DNA of 64,000 nucleotides, taken from the NCBI GenBank assembly GCA_023078685.1, contig JALGAS010000009.1, forward strand, positions 2,356,001 through 2,420,000, given 5' to 3'. Of the stretch, positions 43,615 to 53,369 are shown in pieces. The position numbers and the translations under genes were made by a program. The notes beneath the pieces were generated by a model. The model saw only the letters and a list, made by a program, of their open reading frames with translations. It did not search any database and was not told the DNA's origin. Each line of letters opens with the position of its first letter. The first letter of the stretch is position 1. Source of the DNA: Neopestalotiopsis rosae (Eukaryota; Ascomycota; Sordariomycetes; Amphisphaeriales; Sporocadaceae).

Positions 43615-45234
43615 TTTGATCCCTGGCCGGAGATGTAGTGCCCGAAAGCACTTTTTAAGCTTATGAAACTCGAAGAAGCTAAGCATAGAGCACCGGCGGC
43701 AATATTGATATAGAAGCACCGTCTAACTGTTCTCGTGATAGCCTCCAGCACGCCTGTATATAACTCCGGGTACTTCATCAAGAGAGCCGAGGTTTCTCCA
43801 ACAAGTAGCCCACGCAGATCCTGAGGGGATATATCTTCAGGGAACATCAGAGACTGAAGAAGCTGGACCCCAACATTGTGGTATGCGGCGCCGGCTATGG
43901 CTACACCAACAGCAACACCACTCGTCTGTGCCACTTTATGAAGAGCGATGATATCTCTACGCTTGTCACGAGAAATCTGACTGTCCACAGATTCCAGAAA
44001 CTTCGAGGACATGGTGAGTGTGCTTTGCCACATGAGCCCAACCCCAGTACCAATGATAGCTTCGTATGCCATGACAGAGTGGATCGAAGCATCAACTGTG
44101 ATTCTCTGCTGAAGACTAGCGCCGGTCGTGAGGAGAGCTGCTCCGATGACGACGAGCAAACGTTGGCAAGACATTGTCTTGACGAGATAGCTGGATGCTG
44201 GCATAGCCATGACGAAGGCTCCCGCGAATGGCAGCAAGTGCTTTGCAGCATCGAAGGCGTTATCTCGGTGTACAAGAGTGAAGTAAATTGGCGTATAGTA
44301 CAAAGTGGTTCCGCATACGATCGAAGCAAGAAAGACGCACAATTCCGAAAAGAATACTCCAGAGTGGCTGGCGACAATAATTGGAATTGCCGTGTCCTGT
44401 CGTTCTCCTCGACGAATCCTCGTGAGTTGCAGAAGCGTGTAGGCGGTTAAGATTCCGGCCACGAGATCAAGTAGAATCCACACCACGATCGTGGAAGCAG
44501 ACTTCCAAGCCCATACAGGACCCGAGAATGTGCAACCTAGCCCAAAAAGGATGAAAAAGGTCATCCATGAGACAATCCCAATCCACTCCGATCTCTTGGA
44601 AGCTTCTTCTCGGTTGTGCTGTTTACTTATTGAATCGTTTCTACTTTCTCTTTGCTGCTTACGTGTCAGTAGAGAAGCGTAACCGTGGATTAGATACTCA
44701 CCTGTTTCTCGGCTATCGATTCATCCGACCGCAGCGAATGACTCTCATAGCCCATGAGGAGCAGTACTGCGGCAATCATGAGCACTGGGATGACGATGAA
44801 AAAAGCCTAGAATGAGTCAGCCATTTGGATATATGATTTGCTTCATGCGTTGTATACCCAGCGCCAGGTCGCGTGTTTGGCCTCAGCAAAGGCCCCACTG
44901 ACCAACGGGCCCACGAACAGGCCCAATGGGAAGAAAATGCCAATTAATGCCTGGACCTTGGTGAACTCGCTACGAGGGACCATTTGTACGTTGTCGAAGA
45001 GGTTGCTTTGGATTGTTAGCGTTTGATACCTAAGCAGTAGACCCCTTACATTTGATCAAAGATCACGGAGCCTATAGCTAGAATAACTCGGCCGAATATG
45101 ATTGTCTCCAGATTTGTGGCGAAACCTGCAAATAGGGAACCAAGCATGCTGAACATCGTTCCAACGATGCCGAGCGTTTTCGGTTTGCAGACACTCGAAA
45201 GCTTCCTAACCACTGGGACAAATGCCACACACAT
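43569..45234 (-). CDS. MFS drug:H+ antiporter-2-like transporter, N-terminus shortened
   Basis: Fourteen-helix-type efflux transporter, plasma-membrane by inference; substrate unknown. Exons 45050-45234, 44858-45005, 44702-44806 and 43569-44654 join in frame (507 codons) with good signals: GTAAGG..CCAAAG, GTATAC with a GCTGAC branch and TCTAG, GTGAGT with a TACTGAC branch and AGCAG. Visible helices include TLGIVGTMFSMLGSLFAGFA, IGIFFPLGLFVGPLVSGAFA, AFFIVIPVLMIAAVLLLMGY and LLPFAGAFVMAMPASSYLV. EAIIGTGVGLMWQSTL is the late conserved helix of this family. The expected first helices with the LDxTIVATALP-type motif are absent, and a TAA lies just before the first Met. Loop motif A is poor (RKLSSVCKPKTLG instead of G-x-x-x-D-x-x-GRR). 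I therefore regard it as 5'-truncated and possibly nonfunctional, although the rest is open. Confidence 0.72.
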
Positions 45235-46207
45235 TTATTCATTGCCCATTGTAAACCATGTTAAGCTATTCGACCAGTACAAGTCTCTTTAGTTATGGTT
45301 GTGGATTGCAGCTCGGCTCTGCCGCAGTCGCATGGGCAGGATATCAATTATAGCATACGCTTCTTGAACACGTCTTCGCTAGTCTGAAGGCTTTATCCCC
45401 ATCACTAGCAAGCACCATAGTTTCTGGCGAGCCTCGTTGTTGTGCCAATACAAGATAATTTCTTTATTGTGGCTATTCCTTGGCAAGTCATAGTATTACG
45501 TTTTCCTCGTTGCAACAACACTTCCACTTTTGGAAGCAGCCGACATGCCTTCTCGGCCACTTGGAAGCAAGTGCGCCACCTCTTCCCGTGGTTCTATGTA
45601 CCTGTAATCTAGTCGATGTATCTTCCGCCCCGCACTCCATTTGGCCTAGGTTAGCCGCTACCGTCAAAGGGAGAGGACATACAATGCATGTTCTGTCCTC
45701 TTCCAAAGTTTTGTGGTGACCATGCCTACAACCATTCGGTCGAAAATAAGCCGCATTCAGAATCTCGATCATGTTCGCGCATGATCGGATCTTCAATCCT
45801 GAAACATACGCAGCATACCTACACCGGCGGCAATGTATTTATAGAGCAGCTGCCAAACATCCACAAAGCTCCACGCAACACCGCGCCCAAAGTATCGAGG
45901 AGGGAAACTGTTCTAAATTTCTATGCACTAGTTGTTCCATTCCAAGAGACATGCTTGCCTGTTTGCACCCAGCACAGTCCAGACGGAATGTCAACTACAC
46001 TGACAGAGGCTCCAAAATTCACATCTAGTTTCGAAACGTCTAGGAGCCAAACAACGAGGAGAATCACACCACCAGCCGATCTGGGATGGAGCTCGCTTGA
46101 AACGATTACTTTGAGACTGTATACTATTGCTTTTGTTTTCGTGAGGTACTCTCTGCCACCCGGTCCGAGTGTATGACCTGCTTGTTGACACCGCAACTTT
46201 GTAATTC
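45235..46207. other. Intergenic, where the transporter's missing first exons would lie
   Basis: No supported gene. I searched the minus strand for the missing transporter N-terminus and saw none. A plus-strand frame at 45771-46028 starts protein-like (DRIFNPETYAAYLHRRQ) but has no other support. Confidence 0.35.
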
Positions 46208-46636
46208 ATGTTGTCTTTTTCCACCACTGGACGTGAAACCGTCCTTTCCGAAGGACCTCTCCAAGATATCAAGGAAGATTTTCGCATCGAAAGTGAATAT
46301 ATTCCTGGTAACGGCAGGGACTAACCCACAAACGTACTGACCACAGTGTCAGAAGATGAGGGCGACGACGATCGATTGACGAACACTAGCTTAGATGATG
46401 AGTTGACGAATAATGAGAGAGCTGCCTTGGAGGATGTACTACAGGAGGCTTGGGACAAGCTTGCTCGTAGACATCAATGCACTACGGCGACAGACTCTTC
46501 TGCTTTCGGAGAGGATGCAGCAGAAGACAGTTTGGACGATGATCATGTGGAAGACGAACGTCCTGACAGACGACACGATACATGGAGAGACCAGAATGTC
46601 CGAAGATGGCCATTCTTCCATAGAACGCCAGAATGA
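46208..46636 (+). CDS. Acidic hypothetical protein
   Basis: Exons 46208-46307 and 46347-46636 give 129 aa. The 39-bp intron (GTAACG, CTGACCACAG) sits at phase 1. Exon 1 reads MLSFSTTGRETVLSEGPLQD, IKEDFRIESEYIP; exon 2 opens with an acidic stretch (SEDEGDDDRLTNTS) and a helix (RAALEDVLQEAWDKLARR). The end (HDTWRDQNVRRWPFF) is near a frame change. In another frame coding-like sequence continues (MSEDGHSSIERQNEQEFKIY), meets a TGA at 46659 and runs into the frame at 46692. The two may be one broken gene. The layout (short first exon, phase-1 intron, acidic second exon) parallels the gene at 48462. Confidence 0.45.
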
Positions 46637-46691
46637 ACAAGAGTTCAAGATCTATGACTGAAATCGATCATCCGAAAATATCCATGAGCCA

Positions 46692-47279
46692 TTGAGGGCA
46701 ATAGTAAAGGACTACATCCAATATCATGCGTGGTCCAAGACATCTGAGCTTGCACTCATGAGGAGACGTCTTGTGCAATTGAACGCATTGGGAATCTACA
46801 ACATGAAGATTCGAAAGGAGAGTTACCTCAACGGCAGTCTATACGATTTCAGTGACGCTATTACCGTACCTCATATCGGTCTCTCATTGGATGTTCGTCC
46901 GCAGACGCACATCATCCGTGATCTGAGGTATGATCTGGCTTGCTTCGACGCCATGGCAAAAGAAGAACTCCAGGAAAACAATCAAAACAGCTCGGGGGAT
47001 GAATCAACTCGGTACTGGTCGTACATGTTGAGCACTTTTGAGACCGAAGAGCGTGTCTCGCTAGGATCACCATTGGCAAGAGACAGTAAAAACATCATGC
47101 AAACATGGAGAACAGCAATTAGGATGGAACGGAGTCGAAGGATAAATCCAGTCCGAAAATCGTCAAGAATTGCTGCCATGAGAGGCTCAAAATCGGCTAG
47201 TCCATACGTTTTTCGCATTGGGACTAGACAATCGAAGCGTATAGCTTCTCAGAGGAACAAAAAATTCATCAAATACTAA
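46692..47279 (+). CDS. Hypothetical protein, basic C-terminal tail (possibly 3' part of previous gene)
   Basis: A 195-codon frame lacking a good ATG at its start, which suggests it continues an upstream exon. It reads VKDYIQYHAWSKTSELALM, LSLDVRPQTHIIRDLRYDLA and a basic tail with two similar motifs, VRKSSRIAAMRG and TRQSKRIASQRN, that could be DNA- or nucleic-acid-binding or nuclear localisation sequences. No known domain. It shares its frame with coding-like sequence upstream of a TGA at 46659-46661. Confidence 0.45.
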   Translation: MRAIVKDYIQYHAWSKTSELALMRRRLVQLNALGIYNMKIRKESYLNGSLYDFSDAITVPHIGLSLDVRPQTHIIRDLRYDLACFDAMAKEELQENNQNSSGDESTRYWSYMLSTFETEERVSLGSPLARDSKNIMQTWRTAIRMERSRRINPVRKSSRIAAMRGSKSASPYVFRIGTRQSKRIASQRNKKFIKY

Positions 47280-47673
47280 CACTGGGAGGGACTAACAAGC
47301 TGGCGGCATGAGTCACATGTATTTCCCGTATACCTTTTACTGCGACGGTTTGGCAATCATATAGTCTACCGAAACGATATAAATTATGATACTGGAAGCT
47401 CTTTTCTGCAGTATTGGTGCTTACGATATCAATCCCAAGATCACATAATTGGCTTCCTTGAGACCCACCCTTCTTGATCTTTCATAGTAACCTCCTCAAA
47501 GACCTCCGGCTGAATTCGGACAAGTACTACCCATGTCAACATAACTACACATGACGATGTCCGTTACAGCGTGGCGTAGACTGACGTGGACTTGCCGTTA
47601 CCGCGACTTGGGTATTTTGGAATCCCCGATACCTAGGCATGACGATCCTGGGTTGAGACCTGGCTATTGTGCC
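47280..47673. other. Intergenic between convergent genes
   Basis: 3' flanks only; nothing recognised. Confidence 0.35.
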
Positions 47674-48150
47674 TTATTGCGCCTTCTTTCCCGGCCCAGA
47701 CGACCACACGGCTGCTAAAATTGTAGGAAGCCGCTTCGAGAGGACCGAACTAAGGGTTCTGATACCCAAGCCAAGCAGGCGAGTGATGGTGTCGTTGTTA
47801 CCTTCTTGAATCTTGACCCATGGCTGCAAACCCATCTCGAATAAATGCTTGTGGCCCGGTGGCCCGGCGAGGAGCGATGAAATCATAAGAGCAGCGCGCA
47901 GGAGACCATACAAAGGGATGAAATTCAGCATTGATTGAAAGAGAGATTCAAGGGACAGAATAGTCGAGAGGACCGACCAGTACATCAGACATTCTTTGAG
48001 CTGTGTAGGATTGGACGTTTTGAGCGCCCTGATCGTGGAGATAAGGTGATAAGAAAGACAGAGTATCGAGCTGATTCCATTCAGCAGAGCTCCAAACATC
48101 GTGGGAGGCAATGTACATACAGTACGTCTAATATATCTTGTATATGACAT
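47674..48150 (-). CDS. TB2/DP1/HVA22 (REEP/Yop1)-like membrane protein
   Basis: Intact 158-aa intronless gene. The pattern matches the ER-membrane-shaping TB2/DP1/HVA22 family: two hydrophobic hairpins (ALLNGISSILCLSYHLISTI and LMYWSVLSTILSLESLFQSM, LNFIPLYGLLRAALMISSLL), a YW in the middle, then GPPGHKHLFEMGLQPWV, corresponding to the conserved G-x-x-x-LY-x-x-x-x-P-W end. The family acts in reticulon-like curvature of tubular ER. It is divergent from the conserved Yop1, so I infer an accessory paralog, not the housekeeping gene. ATG 48150 precedes a short basic segment. It is divergent from the acidic gene at 48462, with about 300 bp between starts. Confidence 0.65.
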   Translation of the reverse strand: MSYTRYIRRTVCTLPPTMFGALLNGISSILCLSYHLISTIRALKTSNPTQLKECLMYWSVLSTILSLESLFQSMLNFIPLYGLLRAALMISSLLAGPPGHKHLFEMGLQPWVKIQEGNNDTITRLLGLGIRTLSSVLSKRLPTILAAVWSSGPGKKAQ

Positions 48151-48461
48151 GAGCAGGACACGAGTATGAGGTTTGACCTGGGCGCTATTAATACCACAAG
48201 GGTCAAAGTAGATTCACTTCTAGAAGGACATAACTTGCGAGAATCCGAAAATAGATAAGTGGAGCGATCTAAACTGGAAGAATGTATTGTGCTGGTTTTA
48301 TGTGTTAAGTATACAGAGCTGAATCAGGATGTTTCAATCCAGAGTTCAAATAGGTCGCTATAGCGCTACATAAATGCTAGATCTCTTTGATCCGGAGTTT
48401 TCTTCACATACCACTGCCTCTCTTCAATCATACAGGCAAGACATTCCCAAGCATTGACACG

Positions 48462-48849
48462 ATGCCTGATACCAATCCATTGCAGTTTACAAGGGCCGAC
48501 TCTGTTCCGGCTTACAGTGCGTTCAGAGGTGACTTCTTCGAAATGTTATGATTGAGCCTAGCTAACATGTTGTCGAGGAGTCGAAGAGTATAGCGACGAT
48601 ACAGACGAATCAGACCCGTCAGAAAGATCTACAGACGGCTCTGACGATGGAGAAAGCCTCGCAGATTTCATTGCCGATGAGACGGAGACGACCGTTTCGG
48701 AGGACAGCGGCGATGGCGAAAGCGTTTCCTCTGGCGGAGAAAGCACTGATGTAATGGATGATTTGGAAATGATCAAAGATGCACTCGAGAGCCTGGAGAT
48801 CACCTGCATCAAGTTGCGAAATGTGGTTGAGAGACTGGAAGCGATGTGA
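48462..48849 (+). CDS. Acidic small protein with C-terminal helix, 112 aa
   Basis: Exons 48462-48528 and 48578-48849. The intron has GTGACT, a GCTAAC branch and GTCGAG, at phase 1. Exon 1 reads MPDTNPLQFTRADSVPAYSA. Exon 2 is strongly acidic (YSDDTDESDPSERSTDGSDD, ADETETTVSEDSGDGESV) and ends in a heptad-like helix (DDLEMIKDALESLEITCIKL, RNVVERLEAM). The second exon has no ATG of its own at its start, so the gene is easy to miss. No known domain; an acidic activation or histone/chaperone-like region with a dimerising helix is speculation. Confidence 0.55.
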
Positions 48850-49074
48850 CTACATTAAATTGCAAGTCAAGTTGTGTGATGGAGTACGAATGGCAGCGCT
48901 ATATCTCAATACATATTTCTGTAATATTGTTGCCCTAGCATTCACAAGACTTGATTGTATTGAATGGGAGCCCTGGATGCTTATCAGGCTTGAGAGTCAC
49001 ATGGGTTCGATAAGACGTGCAATCACTTTCGATTCCAACGACTTGGTTGACATCAATATTAGTAGAAGATGTGT

Positions 49075-49961
49075 TTACTCAGCGCCAACTATTGTAGGTT
49101 TGCATCTATCTGGTCTCGTTGGCATCTTCTTCAGCAGCCGCAAGATTCTACTTGCCAGAAGTTTTCTGTTCGGCTGCATCGGGTGCGCACCAATTCTCTG
49201 ACCCATCATATGAGTTTGGCCGCCACGATGCTGTACCGACGCTGCCTTGGCCGCTTTACGCGATTGTGCTTCAGCGCTTATATTACTTTGCCCTTTCGTC
49301 CGATAGCAGACCAAATCGTCCTCTGCGTCTGCGCGGGTCCTTTTGCTGCGCCTAGCGCTCATGAGGGGTTGGTATTCATCATCTGAGCTTCCCACTGTGT
49401 CTATAAGGTGAAATCAGCCCTGTTGTTGGTCTCATCACCGAACCTAATCTTAGACAGCTCATACTGTGGTTGGGGTTGCGCATACCAGTGTGAACTGAGC
49501 TAGATGATAAGGAATGTTGTGATACAATATCTCCACCCTGGTTGCCGTTATCCTTATCACTGTCCGTCTCCTCGCGATAGCTAGGCCGTGAAAGGATTCG
49601 TCGCTGGCGCATGCCGGCAGCATCAGCGCCTCCTTGTGAAGACCCCAAATCGGGTATTTTGGGAGTGGGGCGAGCTCGACCATTAGCTTTTTGACGATTG
49701 CGCTGAAGAACCTTTGCGATCTGTTGACATCAGCACTGATAGTCCAATGTAATATGGCAGCTAACAACTACGAACCAGGCTGTTTAAATCTGGCGATTTC
49801 TCCCCCTCAGGAAGATGTACCATGACCTCCATTCTATCGCAGGTGGCGTTGTAATACACAGCAAGGCTGAAAACATCGGCCTTTTCGCCGAGAGCCTGTG
49901 TCTTACGCAGAAGCGATGGACCGCTCCTGCACAGTTTAATCTTTTGCTGCTTTGTATGCAT
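49075..49961 (-). CDS. MADS-box-like protein 2
   Basis: A 248-aa protein from exons 49776-49961, 49486-49720 and 49075-49400. MADS-like region: KQQKIKLCRSGPSLLRKTQA then LGEKADVFSLAVYYN, followed by RMEVMVHLPEGEKSPDLNSL, aligning with copies 1 and 3. Intron 1 (phase 0 after NSL) has a GCTGATGTCAACAG end; intron 2 (phase 1) runs GTATGC to CTTATAG. The tail contains ARRSKRTRADAEDD and KAAKAASVQHRGG, basic and probably nuclear, then KLLASRILRLLKKMPTRPD. The start MHTKQQ at 49961 is the nearest ATG. Farther upstream, ATGATGGCTGAAA followed by GTACGT recalls the MAE start of copy 1 but has no fitting acceptor. A remnant of a VTES..QKSI coil gene lies upstream. The most complete member of the trio. 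Confidence 0.6.
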
Positions 49962-50214
49962 GTTGTGTGTTTGGGCACAGCAAGGACAGGAAGTGCAAGA
50001 TATGTAACAAGCGAAGAAGCGTTACGTACTTTCAGCCATCATATTACTGAAACATGGAATAGTACACGGCAACGGCGAGGATAGGGACAAGGAAAAAAGT
50101 CAAGAAGACAGCAGCCATGAACCATTATATATCAAGAGCATATTCCGTGTACCACCTGGTCGGGATACCAATTCAATCCATGCAATACGAGATCGGCACG
50201 GTGAAGACGATTGT

Positions 50215-50460
50215 CTACGAAATTGATTTCTGTATCCATTCAGTGCTTTCTGTAACTTGGACGGGAGTCTGACACAATATCCACGCGGAACACTCCAAGT
50301 CATGTACAGTTCCATGCTGCTCTAGGACAGATAATAACGGCGAAAGTATGTAATGGGATCCGGTACACACGCGCAGCGGAGCTCGGTCGTAAGATCCACA
50401 TCGACGGTTTTGAATCCTTGTTGGCTTTGCTCTTCTACTACGGTACGGCAAAATACACAA
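50215..50460 (-). pseudogene. Remnant of coiled-coil gene upstream of MADS-like 2
   Basis: Minus-strand scrap containing VQVTESTEWIQKSIS, which matches AKVTESLKLMQKSIE in the first exon of the coil gene at 53904-54475, at both nucleotide and peptide level. The rest of that gene is not recognisable here. It occupies the same relative place, 5' of a MADS-like gene. Confidence 0.4.
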
Positions 50461-50631
50461 TGATCATCCAAAAATCCGGAGCTAGGGCCTACAATATTGT
50501 TGGTCTGCGAGGATTAGATTCACAACCTACGAATGAAGTCCGTATTTGAGATTCCAGGGCCCGTCCCGCGTCGTGGTGAATAGCTCCACGACATACATAC
50601 AGTCCCGTAACAGAACTCCTGTTGTCTGAAA

Positions 50632-50936
50632 GACAGAAGAGTATCGTAGCAGGGTATCCAGCACAGAAGAGTATCCTAACACAGAAGTGTATCTCGACAA
50701 CAACTACCCCATCTCCAACAGTCTAGAGCGGACATCCTTCCGAAATACGACGATTGAACAGAACGTAATGATCATTTCAGAATGAACAGTTTCGACATAG
50801 TCTTCTGTCCTGTTTATCCGGGCTACTCTGAAATACACTTCTGTGGTAGGACACTATTCTGTGTCTCTTCTGTGATGAATACTTTTCTGTAGTGGGATAC
50901 TGTTCTGTGCCAGGATACTGTTCTGTGATTATGATG
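50632..50936 (+). repeat. Degenerate 17-bp minisatellite, two opposed patches
   Basis: 50632-50690 holds about three degenerate forward units (ACAGAAGAGTATC type) directly after TGTTGTCTGAAAG, the same junction as at 33563. 50800-50936 holds reverse-orientation units (GGGATACTGTTCTGTG type). The two patches face each other across about 110 bp. Confidence 0.65.
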
Positions 50937-51225
50937 ACAGCTATCCACTGCAAGGTTCTAGTCGAAATCATGCTCCTTCATCCGCAGTCTACAATGCCTC
51001 TCTCTTTGAGCCTTGACTGGAAGCGCGGCAACAACAACAAAATTTTGATCTGGTCGATGCGGGTCCCATGGCCGTACTCGGCTACGATGGTGCGCCGCTT
51101 TTTATTGGAAGAATATGCATGTGTCTCTTGCAAGGTTTTATTTTGTTTTTGTCGTACTTTTTTTTTGAAGAAAAAAATCAAAAAAACGGATGAGAAGAAT
51201 TGACACGGTAGCCGATGGGATAATA

Positions 51226-51375
51226 TTCTGTGTTGGGATACTGTTCTGTGTTAGTTACTGTTCTGTGTTGGTTACTGTTCTGCGTTGGGACACTCTTCCA
51301 TGCCTTGGATACTATTCTGTGGTGGGATACTCTTCTGTCCTACGGACAACAAGGGTTATCTTCCGGAATTAAGCT
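51226..51375 (-). repeat. 17-bp minisatellite with R1 junction
   Basis: About seven degenerate reverse units (TTCTGTGTTGGGATACTG type) end in GTCCTACGGACAACAAGGGT then TATCTTCCGGAATT, the same junction as in R1 copies A and C. R1 sequence stops soon after. Confidence 0.7.
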
Positions 51376-52774
51376 CACATGTGTTCGGCTTGCGGGTGCT
51401 AGACCCATAGTTCGAGTTCTTTACTCATGCATCCCTGGGGAACCATGCCTGCGGGCAGCAGCTCGTCCATTGGTTAGCATGTGCAATCTTGAGAGGTTTG
51501 TGTAGGACCGAGCCGATGTCGTTGTGATGAAGATGCTGTCATTGATCGGTATTCCGTTGAGCATCTATGAGTTGACGAAACGACGACAAATACTTCAGTC
51601 CGAATGCCAGCGCTAAATGCACCGTGATTGAAGCAAAATGACCGCTACAGTACCTTCTGAACCATGATGGAGAGCAGAGGCGGGACGCGGTGATAAGATC
51701 CACTTCTCAAGGAGTTTGCAGCCTTTGGCTATGTTCACTTATGTTGGTTCAAGATCCTGACCTGTATATTGGTATGAAGTCAACCTTGTGTATGGAAACA
51801 AGTGATCCTGTAAGAGTGGGTATTGGAATGCAAGGGACAGGTGTTTTCGAATGAGCAAGGAGATACAGACGCATATACCCTCCACCAGAATCCTATACAC
51901 TGTGCTGCCATAGGGGAGCCTTGGGTGGGGCCCCTTTCCCACGTTGAGATCATTCTATCCATGCGATCAAATTAAGCTCCTCGAACAACTAGACCGTCTA
52001 AAGCTCGCGATGCTAGGCCTAGGCAGTCAATAGTATGACAACAGTAGCACTGCAATTTGCGTACAGGTCGAAAGAAAGCCAGACCACTCTGTTTTTGAAG
52101 ATTTCGGTGTACAGTGCATGGCTTTTGATTAGGCATATGTGGAGGCTACGAGACAACAAAAACGAAGGTCCTAGAAGCTGATACGACGACCTCTAGAGTT
52201 GGAAGAGAGTGGCACGTGGTTTTTCGTGGTTTCTCGTGGTTGTTTTTGTTGATGACGTAGATATCTTGTACGGACAATCCAGCTCTGACTCCAAATTTGA
52301 TCTCGGGCCCGAGGAGGGTCCCAGGGGAAGGAGAGAACTGCGTACTCCTCTTGATCTCGTGGACTATGTACCTAGACTTGGCCAGGCCATATATTCTGGA
52401 CAAAGTAGCGGAACAGCGATTAAGCCAGTGTAGGCATCTGCAGTTAAGTTGAGTGGGCCGTATCTTGTAGGAGGCCGATGGCATTTGGAGCTGGCCAGAT
52501 CCTAGCAAGGTAGTTTTCAAGAATAAGGCCGTGGTTTGTACTACCTGATTCGATAGCTGGACGATGTTGTGTACTTTTGCCGTTCTTGCCGATCAAAAAC
52601 AAGACTTGAACTTGACACACTGTACATTACTTGCCATACATATTTGCCGGAATAGACTACACTAGCCCAGAGGGATACGGTCACAACATCCGCATCATCC
52701 AAATGAAGTTCTTGTTGCTGTTGCCACTCTTACCTGGCTCAAAGGGGCAAGCATTGTAGTATGTCCGTCCTCCA
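51376..52774. other. Intergenic
   Basis: No supported gene. A minus-strand frame at 52146-52520 has no domain or start context. A poly-T/poly-A near-palindrome at 51158-51187, just before this stretch, may be a terminator-like or foldback feature. Confidence 0.35.
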
Positions 52775-53050
52775 TCCGGAGAGCCGGAGCTTTGGACCCA
52801 CATGGTCCCGGCTTGCGGGTTTTAGGCCCACATTTCAAGTCCTTCACGCACAGGCAGGCCCGCTGAGGAGGCTCCAGAGCGCATCGCCTATGGTAGTGAG
52901 TGGCCACATACTTGCGAGTGGGGAGACAAGTTTCACTGTTTCATAAGCTTACTGGCATTTCTGTAATTCAGTACAGCGCCCACATATCATCGCGCTGCAG
53001 AAGTCAGCTTGTCCGGTGATGCTCAACGTACTGGCTCGAACATTTGGCTC
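52775..53050 (-). pseudogene. Cys-rich small protein, copy 2 (paralog at 42926)
   Basis: Last-exon-like frame reads KYVATHYHRRCALEPPQRAC then LKCGPKTRKPGPCGSKAPAL and continues to a stop at 52695. Upstream, MICGRCTELQKC in another frame may be the matching first part (copy 1 has CASCGNISQYVAAH). A GTAAGC donor follows KC, but no acceptor of plausible distance restores the frame, so I list it as broken. Six cysteines and several His suggest metal binding. Confidence 0.45.
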
Positions 53051-53369
53051 TTGAACCGAAAGGTCCAGGTTTTCATGAACAAAGATTTCACAAAAATAAG
53101 GAACTGGCATTATACGTCTTGAAGTAGATCTCCCGGCTTTATGATTCACTCTGGAGGCTACAGACATGTCCCAGACCAAAGTCTAAACTTGTTCGTAAAG
53201 TCATTTCCTATCGATCACAAATTCCAGACGCAGTATTCCGCTTCAGATCTGAATTTCATACACCGTATCCTATTTGCTGTACAGCCATATTCTTCGAGAT
53301 GTGAGGCCCCCCTCGGGTCAGAACAACTGGATAGTCCACCCTTTCCTTGTCAAGTAACTATATTCACAT
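53051..53369. other. Intergenic
   Basis: 3' flank of the truncated MADS-like 3 gene; nothing recognised. Confidence 0.3.

Noticed and set aside
43878..44450. 190-codon plus-strand frame
   Set aside because: Antisense shadow of the MFS exon, which contains clear membrane helices on the minus strand.
52146..52520. 124-codon minus-strand frame with PTLEVVVS resembling PTLEIVVS at 60350
   Set aside because: The match is about eight residues with no further similarity or shared frame structure; likely chance.
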